From RGIG8775 sp045660295 (GTDB lineage: Bacteria; Bacillota; Clostridia; Oscillospirales; CAG-272), in contig JAZRDN010000012.1 of NCBI GenBank assembly GCA_045660295.1, positions 1 through 30,123 of the forward strand: a DNA stretch of 30,123 bases, in the 5' to 3' direction. The position numbers and the translations under genes are program-made. Below are positions 20,053 through 26,486 of the stretch, piece by piece. Position 1 is the stretch's first letter; the number at the start of each line of letters is the position of its first letter. A model generated the notes under the pieces. It did no database searches. It was not told the origin of the DNA and saw only the letters and a list, made by a program, of their open reading frames with translations.

Positions 20053-23001
20053 TTATTCTACGTCAAATCCGAATCTTACGAAGCAGTATTTATCCTTGAG
20101 ATAACCGCTCCACTCGCCGTCCTTCCACTGCTTTTCGCCTGTGAAGGTGCGCGGACCTACGCCAAAGGGCTCGATCTCGTGGCTGTGAAGGGGACCCAAA
20201 AGATTGCGCTGGGCGTTGGTTATCTTAACGTTTATCTCGTTCTTGCCTTCCTTAAGAAGTCCCGAAAGGTCGCAATGGTTAGAAAACAGCATCTTCTTTG
20301 CGGGCTTGCCGTTTACCGTGACCTCGGCAACGGCGAATCTGCCTTCAAGGAGCAACTCGGTGGGCGCGCCGTTCTTGTACTCATATTCGGTGACAAGGTC
20401 GAGCGTTCCGCCAAAGAAGGGATATCCGTCGGTAATTACGTTGGTGATGTCAACACCCTCTTTTTGCTTGACCAGCGAGAAATCTCCCGTGTAGGTGTAA
20501 GCCTGACAGAAATCTGTTTTGAATTCTGTGAATTTCGTCTTGTCGGTCTTTACGGCGAAATCGCCAAAGAGGTATGTGCACTCTATCTCGGTGTCAAAGG
20601 ACAGGCAGTTTCTGAAAGACTCGGAAACGTCCGAGAAAAGAACGTCGTAAACCTGCTGGCGCTGGAAATAGCGGATAGTGTAGCATATCTCGTTGTCGCC
20701 AAGCTTTACGAGATCGGTAATGTCGGCGGCGAGGAAGCGTGAGTCAAGATACTTGCTTGCGCTAAGCTCGACAGGCTTGCCGTTGACGGTTACCGACTTG
20801 TATTCCATGGGCTCGCAGACGTAGTTCACATTCTCGGGAAGCTCCTCGACCTTGAAGCTGTGCTTGATCGTAAGGTCGCCCTCGTAGCGAGCGCGGAAAA
20901 GCTCGTCCTTAAGCTGCATCAGCGGAATGTTGTCTACGAAGTTAACTCCGTCAAAGGAGTAGGAAAGTGTATCAAAGGTTATCGAGTTGGTAGGCTTGTT
21001 GACGAATTTAAAATCGCCGTCCGGCTTGAAGGTCGCATCAAAGCCCTTGTGCTCGCGGAGCGGAGAAGCCTTTATCTCGTCGCTTTCAATAAGCACGAAC
21101 GCCTCGGAATCGTCGAAATTGACTACCGCCTTGAAATCGCTTCCAACCTGCTCGCCGCAAAGCTTTACGGGCGCAAGCGTGAGAATGTCGAGCTTGACGA
21201 GATTTTTGCAGTTCTTTACCGTTATATCTACGTTTTCAAATACGTTCTTTGTGTAGTTGGTGATAAATATTATTCTGCCGTTCTCGGTATTTCTTGTCAT
21301 GCTTCTGAGCGACGGAATATTCTTGCCGTCCTTGGTGATGCTTACCTGTTGCTCGCCCTTGATTTCCTCAAAGCTCATGTTCGGCTTAAGCCATGAAAGG
21401 TCAGCCTCGCGCGCGTCGATACGTGTGGGAACATTTCCGTCGCAGTATACCTTGCCGCCATTTGCGAGGAACTCTTTAAGGAGCGCCGCGGTGTTTGCCG
21501 AGAGTGTTTCTGTTTTGGGTATAACGACTTTATTGTAAGAGCAAAGTCCGACTTTGATGGATGCGCCGTCAACCGATGCCATATCCTCCATCATAGTCTC
21601 GTCGCCGTAGTGGTATGCTATCTGATTGCCCGAAAGCTTGTCTGACAGAGTGCGGAAGTCCTTGTCAATAGTTTCGATAGACTTTGCCGCAAGCTCGCGC
21701 TGATAGTACATATACGCCTGACGTATGGGGTGTATAACAAGTGTGTCGGCATGCTCGCTTCCGAGAGAGAGCATATAACCGAGGTGGTTGTAGTAAAGGT
21801 TAAAGTCCTTAAGATGCTTCTGCCAGGGGAGATATTCCGAGTAGTGCGCGGGATAGTCGCGCTTTCTCTGACCTCTTATGGAATAGGGATAGAGGTGGTG
21901 ACAGAGCGTGTTTACACCGCCCGAGAACTGATAGTCGGCGATGTTCTTAAGCTCGGCGGGCGAAACGTCCCAGCCGCAAAGCGCGAAGGTCTCGGAGAGC
22001 GCTCTGTCACGACCTGTCTGAGCGCATACAGAGCCGAGCTGCTTAGCGAGATTGTCGGGCTTGTTTGTTCTTCTTCCAAGCCAGTCTATGCCCGGAACGT
22101 GCTCATAGCGGTAGAACGACATCGTGCCGCCACAGCACTGCATCTGTCCTGCCAGTGTTTCCTCTACAATGGTGTGACCCGTAAGCTGACAGCCGTTTTC
22201 CTCGCACCAGTAATATATCTGCTTGATGAAGCTGTCTATGTAGAGCTTGTGAAGAAGCTTGAAGTAGTCGTATCTGAACTCGCGGAAGCCCTCGCAATCT
22301 ACAAAGAGCTTAACGAGACCGTCCATAACGTCGTAGCCGTAGTCGCTTGCGAATTCGGCGGGAATTACCGTGGACCAGGGCATACCCCATCTGAAATACT
22401 GAGGCTCGTCTGTAAAGAAGCCTGGCATTATCGTGCCGAAGTCCTCTTTGGCTATGCGCTTTTTGTAGTCCTCGTGGGTACACTCTATGAACTCTGCTAT
22501 AACGCGCTTGTTGAGAATGTCAACGTAGGAAACGTCGTAGCGGAGAGTGATAACGTGATACTCGGAAACGCCGTCAACGGGGGCGTCCACGCGTCTGGAT
22601 TTGCCGTTTTCAATTACGTAGACCGCGAAATATTCACCCTCGGGGAAGCTTTCGGTCACATCGCGCTTGATAGCCGTAGCGTAATTTTCGGGCTTTTGCA
22701 GAACCTTTTCACCGCCGAAGCCCGAGGGCCAGCCGTTCTCGTCGTAGGACCAAGCCTCCATGCCCAGCTTGCGCGCCTCGTCAATACAAACGTCTATGGC
22801 GTGATACCATTCGTCCGAAAGGTACTCGGTCTCAAGTCCCATTCTGGCGTGCATGAAGAAGCCTTTCATGCCCATGTCGTACATATTGTTTATCTGCTTG
22901 CGAAGCTCGCCCTCCTCAAGTCTGTCGTTCCAGCTCCAAAAGGGAATAGCACCGTGAGAAAGTGAGTTTTGCGATGTGTCTTTAACAAGTTTTTTAAGCA
23001 T
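20053..23001 (-). CDS. GH106-like glycoside hydrolase (alpha-L-rhamnosidase-like)
   Basis: A 982-aa protein with the N-terminal TIM-barrel pattern of the Glyco_hydro_106-like family: IPFWSWNDRL (19-28), GFFMHARMGLETEYL (47-61), DENGWPSGFGG (87-97), GFFTDEP (194-200), TGHTIVEE (274-281) and SETFALCGWD. Acidic residues in the DENG, TDEP and VEE segments are candidate catalytic groups. The C-terminal third is beta-rich with a jelly-roll look (VTVNGKPVEL, AEVTVNGKPAKKM). There is no signal peptide, so it probably acts on imported oligosaccharides. Rhamnosidase activity is a family-level guess. The ATG at 23001 follows GGAGGTAAAAA and lies 15 bp after azlD, so it appears co-transcribed with azlCD. 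Confidence 0.75.
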   Translation of the reverse strand: MLKKLVKDTSQNSLSHGAIPFWSWNDRLEEGELRKQINNMYDMGMKGFFMHARMGLETEYLSDEWYHAIDVCIDEARKLGMEAWSYDENGWPSGFGGEKVLQKPENYATAIKRDVTESFPEGEYFAVYVIENGKSRRVDAPVDGVSEYHVITLRYDVSYVDILNKRVIAEFIECTHEDYKKRIAKEDFGTIMPGFFTDEPQYFRWGMPWSTVIPAEFASDYGYDVMDGLVKLFVDCEGFREFRYDYFKLLHKLYIDSFIKQIYYWCEENGCQLTGHTIVEETLAGQMQCCGGTMSFYRYEHVPGIDWLGRRTNKPDNLAKQLGSVCAQTGRDRALSETFALCGWDVSPAELKNIADYQFSGGVNTLCHHLYPYSIRGQRKRDYPAHYSEYLPWQKHLKDFNLYYNHLGYMLSLGSEHADTLVIHPIRQAYMYYQRELAAKSIETIDKDFRTLSDKLSGNQIAYHYGDETMMEDMASVDGASIKVGLCSYNKVVIPKTETLSANTAALLKEFLANGGKVYCDGNVPTRIDAREADLSWLKPNMSFEEIKGEQQVSITKDGKNIPSLRSMTRNTENGRIIFITNYTKNVFENVDITVKNCKNLVKLDILTLAPVKLCGEQVGSDFKAVVNFDDSEAFVLIESDEIKASPLREHKGFDATFKPDGDFKFVNKPTNSITFDTLSYSFDGVNFVDNIPLMQLKDELFRARYEGDLTIKHSFKVEELPENVNYVCEPMEYKSVTVNGKPVELSASKYLDSRFLAADITDLVKLGDNEICYTIRYFQRQQVYDVLFSDVSESFRNCLSFDTEIECTYLFGDFAVKTDKTKFTEFKTDFCQAYTYTGDFSLVKQKEGVDITNVITDGYPFFGGTLDLVTEYEYKNGAPTELLLEGRFAVAEVTVNGKPAKKMLFSNHCDLSGLLKEGKNEINVKITNAQRNLLGPLHSHEIEPFGVGPRTFTGEKQWKDGEWSGYLKDKYCFVRFGFDVE

Positions 23002-23016
23002 TTTTTACCTCCAAAA

Positions 23017-23337
23017 TTATATGAAATTGATTATGATACCGGTAATATAAGTCGCCGCGCTGGCGCCGAGAGCGACCACGATAAGCGAGCGGTCAAGAAA
23101 TGCCAGCACGCAGGCAACCGCAAGTCCAACGCCGGCGGTAACAACACTGCCCGTGGACGTAAAAACGTCGGGAATGACCATTGCGCTGAGCACCGCGTAT
23201 GGCAGGTAGTAAAGCAGGCTTCTTATAAAGCGGTTTTGAATTTTCTTGCGGAAAAGCACGAACGGAGTCATTCTTATAAGATATGTGACTCCCGCCATGA
23301 CCAGTATGTAAAGACAGATTTCAAGTGTGAGCTTCAT
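23017..23337 (-). CDS. azlD: AzlD branched-chain amino acid exporter subunit
   Basis: A 106-aa membrane protein with four hydrophobic segments, matching the small AzlD/YgaH subunit. Marks are the N-terminal ILVMAGVTYLIRMTPFVLF and the LLYYLPYAVLSAMVIPDVF segment. It pairs with AzlC to export branched-chain amino acids (and azaleucine in B. subtilis). Its ATG overlaps the azlC stop by 4 bp (ATGA), typical coupling of obligate partners. Confidence 0.92.
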   Translation of the reverse strand: MKLTLEICLYILVMAGVTYLIRMTPFVLFRKKIQNRFIRSLLYYLPYAVLSAMVIPDVFTSTGSVVTAGVGLAVACVLAFLDRSLIVVALGASAATYITGIIINFI

Positions 23338-24053
23338 TTTGCGTCCTCCTCGTCTTTTATCGGGAAGATAAGAGCCGCTATGACCGCCGCTACAAGCGCG
23401 GAAAGGATAATGGCAAAGCCCGACGTGATAAATGAGAACAAGGGTATAAAGGCAAGGCAGAGACTTACCGCTATGGCGATAAGTGATGAGACCAGCACGC
23501 CCCTGTCACGCTTTGCGGGGGGGAGAACGATAGCCACGAACATACCGTAAATGGCAATCCCAAGGGCTTGGTTTATCGCCGCGGGGAGAATGTTGCCCGC
23601 CACCGCGCCAAGGAGAGTGCCAAGCGACCAGCCTATAAAGGGTAGCAGTATGAGACCGTACATGTATATCGGCTTTATCGGTTGACGCTTAGAGGACGCC
23701 ACGCCGAATATCTCGTCGGTTATTCCGAAGGACGCAAGCAGTCTGTGCGGAAGCGTGAAGCTTTTGTCTAACTTTTGCGAGAGCGAGATGCTCATTAAGA
23801 AGTATCTGATGTTTATGGTAAGCTGTGTAAGCGCCATTTCAAGTAACGTTCCGAGGGCGAGTATCACTCCAACGCCGGCCACCTGACCTGCCGAGGTAAG
23901 GTTTGTAAGCGAGATAAGCACGGCGGCGAGCGGGGATATTCCTCCGTTTACCGCGGTGATACCAAACCCAAAGGATACAGACAGATATCCCAGCGCTATG
24001 GGGATACCGTCCTTAAGTCCGTTTTTAAACAGGCTTGAATTTTCAGTGTTCAT
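23334..24053 (-). CDS. azlC: AzlC branched-chain amino acid exporter subunit
   Basis: A 239-aa membrane protein, the large subunit of the AzlCD / YgaZH exporter. Characteristic segments are GLKDGIPIALGYLSVSFGFG, SLTNLTSAGQVAGVGV, the TINIRYFLMSISLSQKL block, ASFGITDEIFGVA, and PIYMYGLILLPFIGWSLGTLLG. I chose ATG 24053, preceded by AAGAGGT and 38 bp below a promoter; an earlier start would add 22 unsupported residues. First gene of the azlC-azlD-glycosidase transcript. Confidence 0.93.
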   Translation of the reverse strand: MNTENSSLFKNGLKDGIPIALGYLSVSFGFGITAVNGGISPLAAVLISLTNLTSAGQVAGVGVILALGTLLEMALTQLTINIRYFLMSISLSQKLDKSFTLPHRLLASFGITDEIFGVASSKRQPIKPIYMYGLILLPFIGWSLGTLLGAVAGNILPAAINQALGIAIYGMFVAIVLPPAKRDRGVLVSSLIAIAVSLCLAFIPLFSFITSGFAIILSALVAAVIAALIFPIKDEEDAK

Positions 24054-24090
24054 TTTGAGACCTCTTGGGAAATAAAATACATACAAGACT

Positions 24091-24119
24091 ATTTTACTAC
24101 ACTTCCCGATAAATTTCAA
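24091..24119 (-). promoter_or_regulatory. Promoter of azlCD and the glycosidase
   Basis: Minus-strand TTGAAA (24119-24114), a 17-bp spacer and TAAAAT (24096-24091). Confidence 0.6.
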
Positions 24120-24240
24120 GGCATTTTGCGAAAAAAGAGGAAAAATAATACAAGTATCTTAATATTTTGTAATACTTGTGGCTGAGTTTGATAATATGAA
24201 GCTTTTTTTCGTTTCGCGCTAAATTATTGTTTGCGCGGAA

Positions 24241-24283
24241 GCCCGCGGGGCTGGTCGCTTGCGACCTTGTGAGCGAAGCGGGC
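24241..24283. repeat. Nested palindromic structure
   Basis: Outer arms GCCCGC (24241-24246) and GCGGGC (24278-24283) enclose the perfect palindromic hairpin GGTCGC-TT-GCGACC (24253-24266). It is GC-rich in contrast with the AT-rich flank on the left. Confidence 0.55.
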
Positions 24284-24302
24284 GATTTGGTCAGCGTTCC
24301 GA

Positions 24303-24407
24303 GTTTGTGCGAACAACACGGTCGTTGCCACCAGTCGTGTGCTGAACACACACTCCTTTGCTTTCGGCACATAATTAATAATGTTTTAGCACTATGTTCG
24401 CACAAAC
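24303..24407. repeat. 105-bp unit bounded by 12-bp perfect inverted repeats
   Basis: GTTTGTGCGAAC (24303-24314) and GTTCGCACAAAC (24396-24407) are exact inverted copies. The interior contains smaller inverted repeats (GTGTG/CACAC near 24338-24352) and no plausible ORF. No clear target-site duplication flanks it. It could be a MITE-like element or a structured RNA stem. Confidence 0.55.
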
Positions 24408-24437
24408 GTTGTAGGGCGGGGGCTTGCTCCCGTCGAG

Positions 24438-24806
24438 GGTCTTGGTCGAAAATGCGAACCCAATTTGCGCTGCGCACAAAGATGTGTTGCCGTGAGGATA
24501 ACAAAAATCCGATACCGCAACGGGAAGCATGACCTGCGGTCAATATTTTCTCCGGACCGACTTTTAGCGAGCTAACGTCGGGTCTTGGTCGAAAATGCGA
24601 ACCCAATTTGCGCTGTGCGCAAAGATGTGTTGCCGTGAGGATAACAAAAATCCGATACCGCAACGGGAAGCATGACCTGCGGTCAATATTTTCTCCCGAC
24701 CGACGTTTAGCGAGCTAACGTCGGGTCTTGGTCGAAAATGCGAACCCAATTTGCGCCGTGCGCAAAGATGTGTTGCCGTGAGGATAACAAAAATTCGATA
24801 CCGCAA
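24438..24806. repeat. 143-bp tandem repeat, two full copies and one partial
   Basis: Copies start at 24438, 24581 and 24724, each opening GGTCTTGGTCGAAAATGCG, with an exact 143-bp period. Copies 1 and 2 differ at four positions by my reading. The third is cut after 83 bp where the tRNA-Arg terminator begins. Each full copy has a TTTGCGC/GCGCAAA hairpin (imperfect in copy 1), a GACC-TGC-GGTC hairpin and a stem near the CGACGTT..AACGTCG end. Copies 1 and 2 contain CCGCAACGGGAA (24515-24526, 24658-24669), identical to 24830-24841 within the 3' end of the tRNA-Arg gene. Confidence 0.88.
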
Positions 24807-24823
24807 AAGCGGTATCGGATTTT
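24788..24823 (-). terminator. Terminator of tRNA-Arg
   Basis: CGATACCGC-AAAA-GCGGTATCG core (24796-24817), extended by A/T pairs to ATCCGATACCGC..GCGGTATCGAAT on the minus strand and followed by TTTTTG. It starts immediately after the encoded CCA. Confidence 0.85.
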
Positions 24824-24898
24824 TGGCACCCGCAACGGGAATCGAACCCATAACTACCCCTTAGGAGGGGGCTATTATATCCATTTAACTATGCAGGC
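24824..24898 (-). tRNA. tRNA-Arg (anticodon CCU)
   Basis: A 75-nt cloverleaf with encoded CCA (24826-24824). Acceptor GCCTGCA pairs with TGCGGGT (two G-T pairs), D stem GTTA/TAAT, anticodon stem GCCCC/GGGGT with loop CTCCTAA giving anticodon CCT, T stem ATGGG/CCCGT with loop TTCGATT, discriminator G. It reads AGG. It lies 57 bp downstream of tRNA-Lys and ends at the 143-bp repeat region. Confidence 0.95.
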
Positions 24899-24922
24899 AC
24901 ATCTGATTTTTACGCAAGGGGA

Positions 24923-24955
24923 AGAAAAAAGCAAGTCGTATGACTTGCTTTTTTC
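24923..24955 (-). terminator. Terminator after tRNA-Lys
   Basis: GCAAGTC-GTAT-GACTTGC (24931-24948) with six A/T pairs on each side (AAAAAA 24925-24930, TTTTTT 24949-24954). It abuts the CCA end, so tRNA-Arg is either read through or has its own start. Confidence 0.8.
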
Positions 24956-25031
24956 TGGTGCTCCATCGGGGAATCGAACCCCGGACACCTTGATTAAAAG
25001 TCAAGTGCTCTACCGCCTGAGCTAATGGGGC
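24956..25031 (-). tRNA. tRNA-Lys (anticodon UUU)
   Basis: A 76-nt cloverleaf with encoded CCA. D arm GCTC/GAGC, anticodon stem CTTGA/TCAAG with loop CTTTTAA giving TTT, T stem CGGGG/CCCCG with loop TTCGAAT, discriminator A. The acceptor reads GCCCCAT against ATGGAGC, leaving a C3-A70 mismatch in an otherwise paired stem. Confidence 0.95.
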
Positions 25032-25048
25032 ATATGCGCTACCTAAAT

Positions 25049-25077
25049 ATCATACCACAAATGAGGCGGTTTGTCAA
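25049..25077 (-). promoter_or_regulatory. Promoter of the tRNA-Lys / tRNA-Arg unit
   Basis: Minus-strand TTGACA (25077-25072), a 17-bp spacer and TATGAT (25054-25049), 18 bp before the mature tRNA-Lys 5' end. Confidence 0.8.
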
Positions 25078-25140
25078 GAATTTTAAGTTGGTGATTTTGC
25101 ACAAAAATGAATATTTGGTTTTAGTTGCAATGCATCAAAA

Positions 25141-25656
25141 TTAGAAAGAATGGCGGATTTCGTCGGCAAAGCGCGAAATATTCTCGGGTAGAACGGCGGG
25201 AACAGATTTTTCCTCGTCTCTGTCCACATCGGCGTTGTTGCTCTTGATATCGTTCAAAATAAGCTTTGCTATGAATTTATCCAGTCCTTTTTGCCTGTTT
25301 ACGCGTAGGTCTCCGCCAAAGCAAATATTGGATATTGAGCTGTTCAACAGCGGGCGGGAAATAGCCTTTTCGAAATAGTACTCAGTGCTTTCGGGCAGAC
25401 CGCAGCAGAGGAAAAATGCGTGCATTGTCTCGCCGAGAATAGTCTCGTTTTCGGCGATATAGCTTTTCATTTTCTTGCTTATCTTGCCCATTCTCACGTA
25501 ACCTCCGATAACGGCGATGTCAAAGCCTGTAAGGTCGGGTGACGTATCGTCAAGGCTGGCGAGAGTTATTTCGTTATTCGAAAGCTTTGCGGCAAGCGCC
25601 TCAGCGCACTCCTTGGTTGTGCCGCTTTTGCTTGAATATGCGATAAGAATTTTCAT
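25141..25656 (-). CDS. Flavodoxin-domain protein (HemG/flavodoxin_5-like)
   Basis: A 171-aa cytosolic protein with an N-terminal FMN phosphate-binding loop YSSKSGTTKECAEALA (8-23), then FDIAVIGGYVRMGKISKKM and a CCGLPES segment. The second motif resembles the flavodoxin-like domain of menaquinone-dependent protoporphyrinogen oxidase (HemG). No heme genes are nearby, so it is better called a flavodoxin-type electron carrier of unknown partner. The ATG at 25656 follows GAGGAAGACAC. An 11-bp GC-rich hairpin lies 20 bp upstream (25676-25701). It may be the distal gene of an hpf transcript. Confidence 0.82.
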   Translation of the reverse strand: MKILIAYSSKSGTTKECAEALAAKLSNNEITLASLDDTSPDLTGFDIAVIGGYVRMGKISKKMKSYIAENETILGETMHAFFLCCGLPESTEYYFEKAISRPLLNSSISNICFGGDLRVNRQKGLDKFIAKLILNDIKSNNADVDRDEEKSVPAVLPENISRFADEIRHSF

Positions 25657-25675
25657 GTGTCTTCCTCATTTTTTA

Positions 25676-25701
25676 GTGCCTGCCGCAAAAGCGGCAGGCA
25701 C
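25676..25701 (-). promoter_or_regulatory. GC-rich hairpin between hpf and the flavodoxin gene
   Basis: Perfect 11-bp stem GTGCCTGCCGC / GCGGCAGGCAC with a 4-nt loop. On the minus strand it is followed by TAAAAAATGAGG, without a U-tract, so it is not a standard terminator. It ends about 9 nt before the flavodoxin SD. Confidence 0.6.
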
Positions 25702-25732
25702 GTTGGATTTTGATCTAACAACTATTTTTTAA

Positions 25733-26257
25733 TTATTTTTCGGGAACGATAAGTCCGTAATCTCCGTCCTTGCGCCTATATACCACGCAGGTGTCCTCGG
25801 TTTCCTGATCCTCGAAAACGAAGAACTCGTGACCCAAAAGATTCATCTGAAGAATAGCTTCCTCCACCGACATGGGTTTAAAGGAGAAGGTCTTTGTTCT
25901 TATCTTGAATTCGGGCTCATCGTCTATATAATCGTCGGCGATGTAGCCTGTATCGAATACGCCATCGCGCAGTCTCTTTTCAAGACGTGTCTTGTTTCTG
26001 CGGATCTGGCGTTCAATCGTGTCAATTGAGTGGTCGAGCGCGTTCTGGAATGTCTCGTCCTCGATCTCGCAACGGAACAATGTGTTTGCCGCGTAGATCG
26101 TAACTTCAAGATTTACGTTGTTGCGCTTACGGCTGAAGGTGACTGTTGCCTCGCCCTCCTCGTAGAAGTACTTGTCGAGCTTGGAAAGCTTTTCATAAAC
26201 CAGCTCCTTGAGGCTCTCGCGAACTGTCATCTGCCTTGCGTTAATGGTAATCTTCAT
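25733..26257 (-). CDS. hpf: Ribosome hibernation promoting factor, long form
   Basis: A 174-aa protein that binds the 30S decoding region and, in its long form, dimerises 70S ribosomes into inactive 100S particles. The N-terminal HPF/RaiA domain spans residues 1-95 (MKITINARQMTVRESLKELV, then KLSKLDKYF). After a charged linker, the C-terminal dimerisation domain runs from about 115 to 174 (FSFKPMSVEEAILQMNLLGH, then FEDQETEDTCVVYRRKDG). I chose ATG 26257 because AAGGAGGAACCAAGT precedes it; an upstream in-frame start has no RBS. Expressed from a strong promoter at 26337-26309. Confidence 0.95.
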   Translation of the reverse strand: MKITINARQMTVRESLKELVYEKLSKLDKYFYEEGEATVTFSRKRNNVNLEVTIYAANTLFRCEIEDETFQNALDHSIDTIERQIRRNKTRLEKRLRDGVFDTGYIADDYIDDEPEFKIRTKTFSFKPMSVEEAILQMNLLGHEFFVFEDQETEDTCVVYRRKDGDYGLIVPEK

Positions 26258-26308
26258 ACTTGGTTCCTCCTTGAAGTTAATCACGGTGCTCTCCGTGTCT
26301 GTGTTTTA

Positions 26309-26337
26309 ATTATAACATATTATCCCCAATTTGTAAA
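26309..26337 (-). promoter_or_regulatory. Promoter of hpf
   Basis: Minus-strand TTTACA (26337-26332), a 17-bp spacer and TATAAT (26314-26309) with the extended -10 TGT. A short CACGG/CCGTG hairpin follows in the leader (26282-26297). Confidence 0.8.
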
Positions 26338-26427
26338 GAGTATATCATAAAATTTAAAAAATGTACACATTTTTTGTGCAGATAATACATGATTTTTGCA
26401 AAAAATGGGCAAAATCATCTAAAATCA

Positions 26428-26456
26428 TTGACATTGAACTCCCGATTTGGTAAAAT
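26428..26456 (+). promoter_or_regulatory. Promoter of ligA
   Basis: TTGACA (26428-26433), a 17-bp spacer and TAAAAT (26451-26456), 30 bp upstream of the start codon. Confidence 0.8.
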
Positions 26457-26486
26457 AATAGAAGAATGTTATATGGAGGAAGAAAA

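Larger units (their letters stand above)
24054..24823. other. Gene-free intergenic region rich in repeats and palindromes
   Basis: This 770-bp stretch has no credible gene. It holds the azlC promoter (24119-24091), an ACAAGTAT/ATACTTGT hairpin near 24150-24177, nested palindromes at 24241-24283, a 105-bp unit with terminal inverted repeats (24303-24407), a 143-bp tandem repeat (24438-24806) and the tRNA-Arg terminator. Long open frames cross it (for example 24663-24097, minus), but they read the same repeat in two different frames in succession, which shows they are not real proteins. Confidence 0.7.

Noticed and set aside
21730..22965. 411-codon open frame on the plus strand
   Set aside because: Antisense shadow of the N-terminal half of the GH106-like glycosidase gene.
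24097..24663. 188-codon minus-strand frame through the repeat region
   Set aside because: It translates the 143-bp repeat twice in different frames (143 is not a multiple of 3) and lacks an RBS, so the two segments cannot reflect a selected protein.
24438..24806. CRISPR array
   Set aside because: The units are 143 bp tandem copies without unique spacers, and no cas genes are present.
24738..25025. 95-codon plus-strand frame across both tRNA genes
   Set aside because: It covers the complements of tRNA-Arg and tRNA-Lys and their terminators; the openness is a by-product of tRNA sequence.
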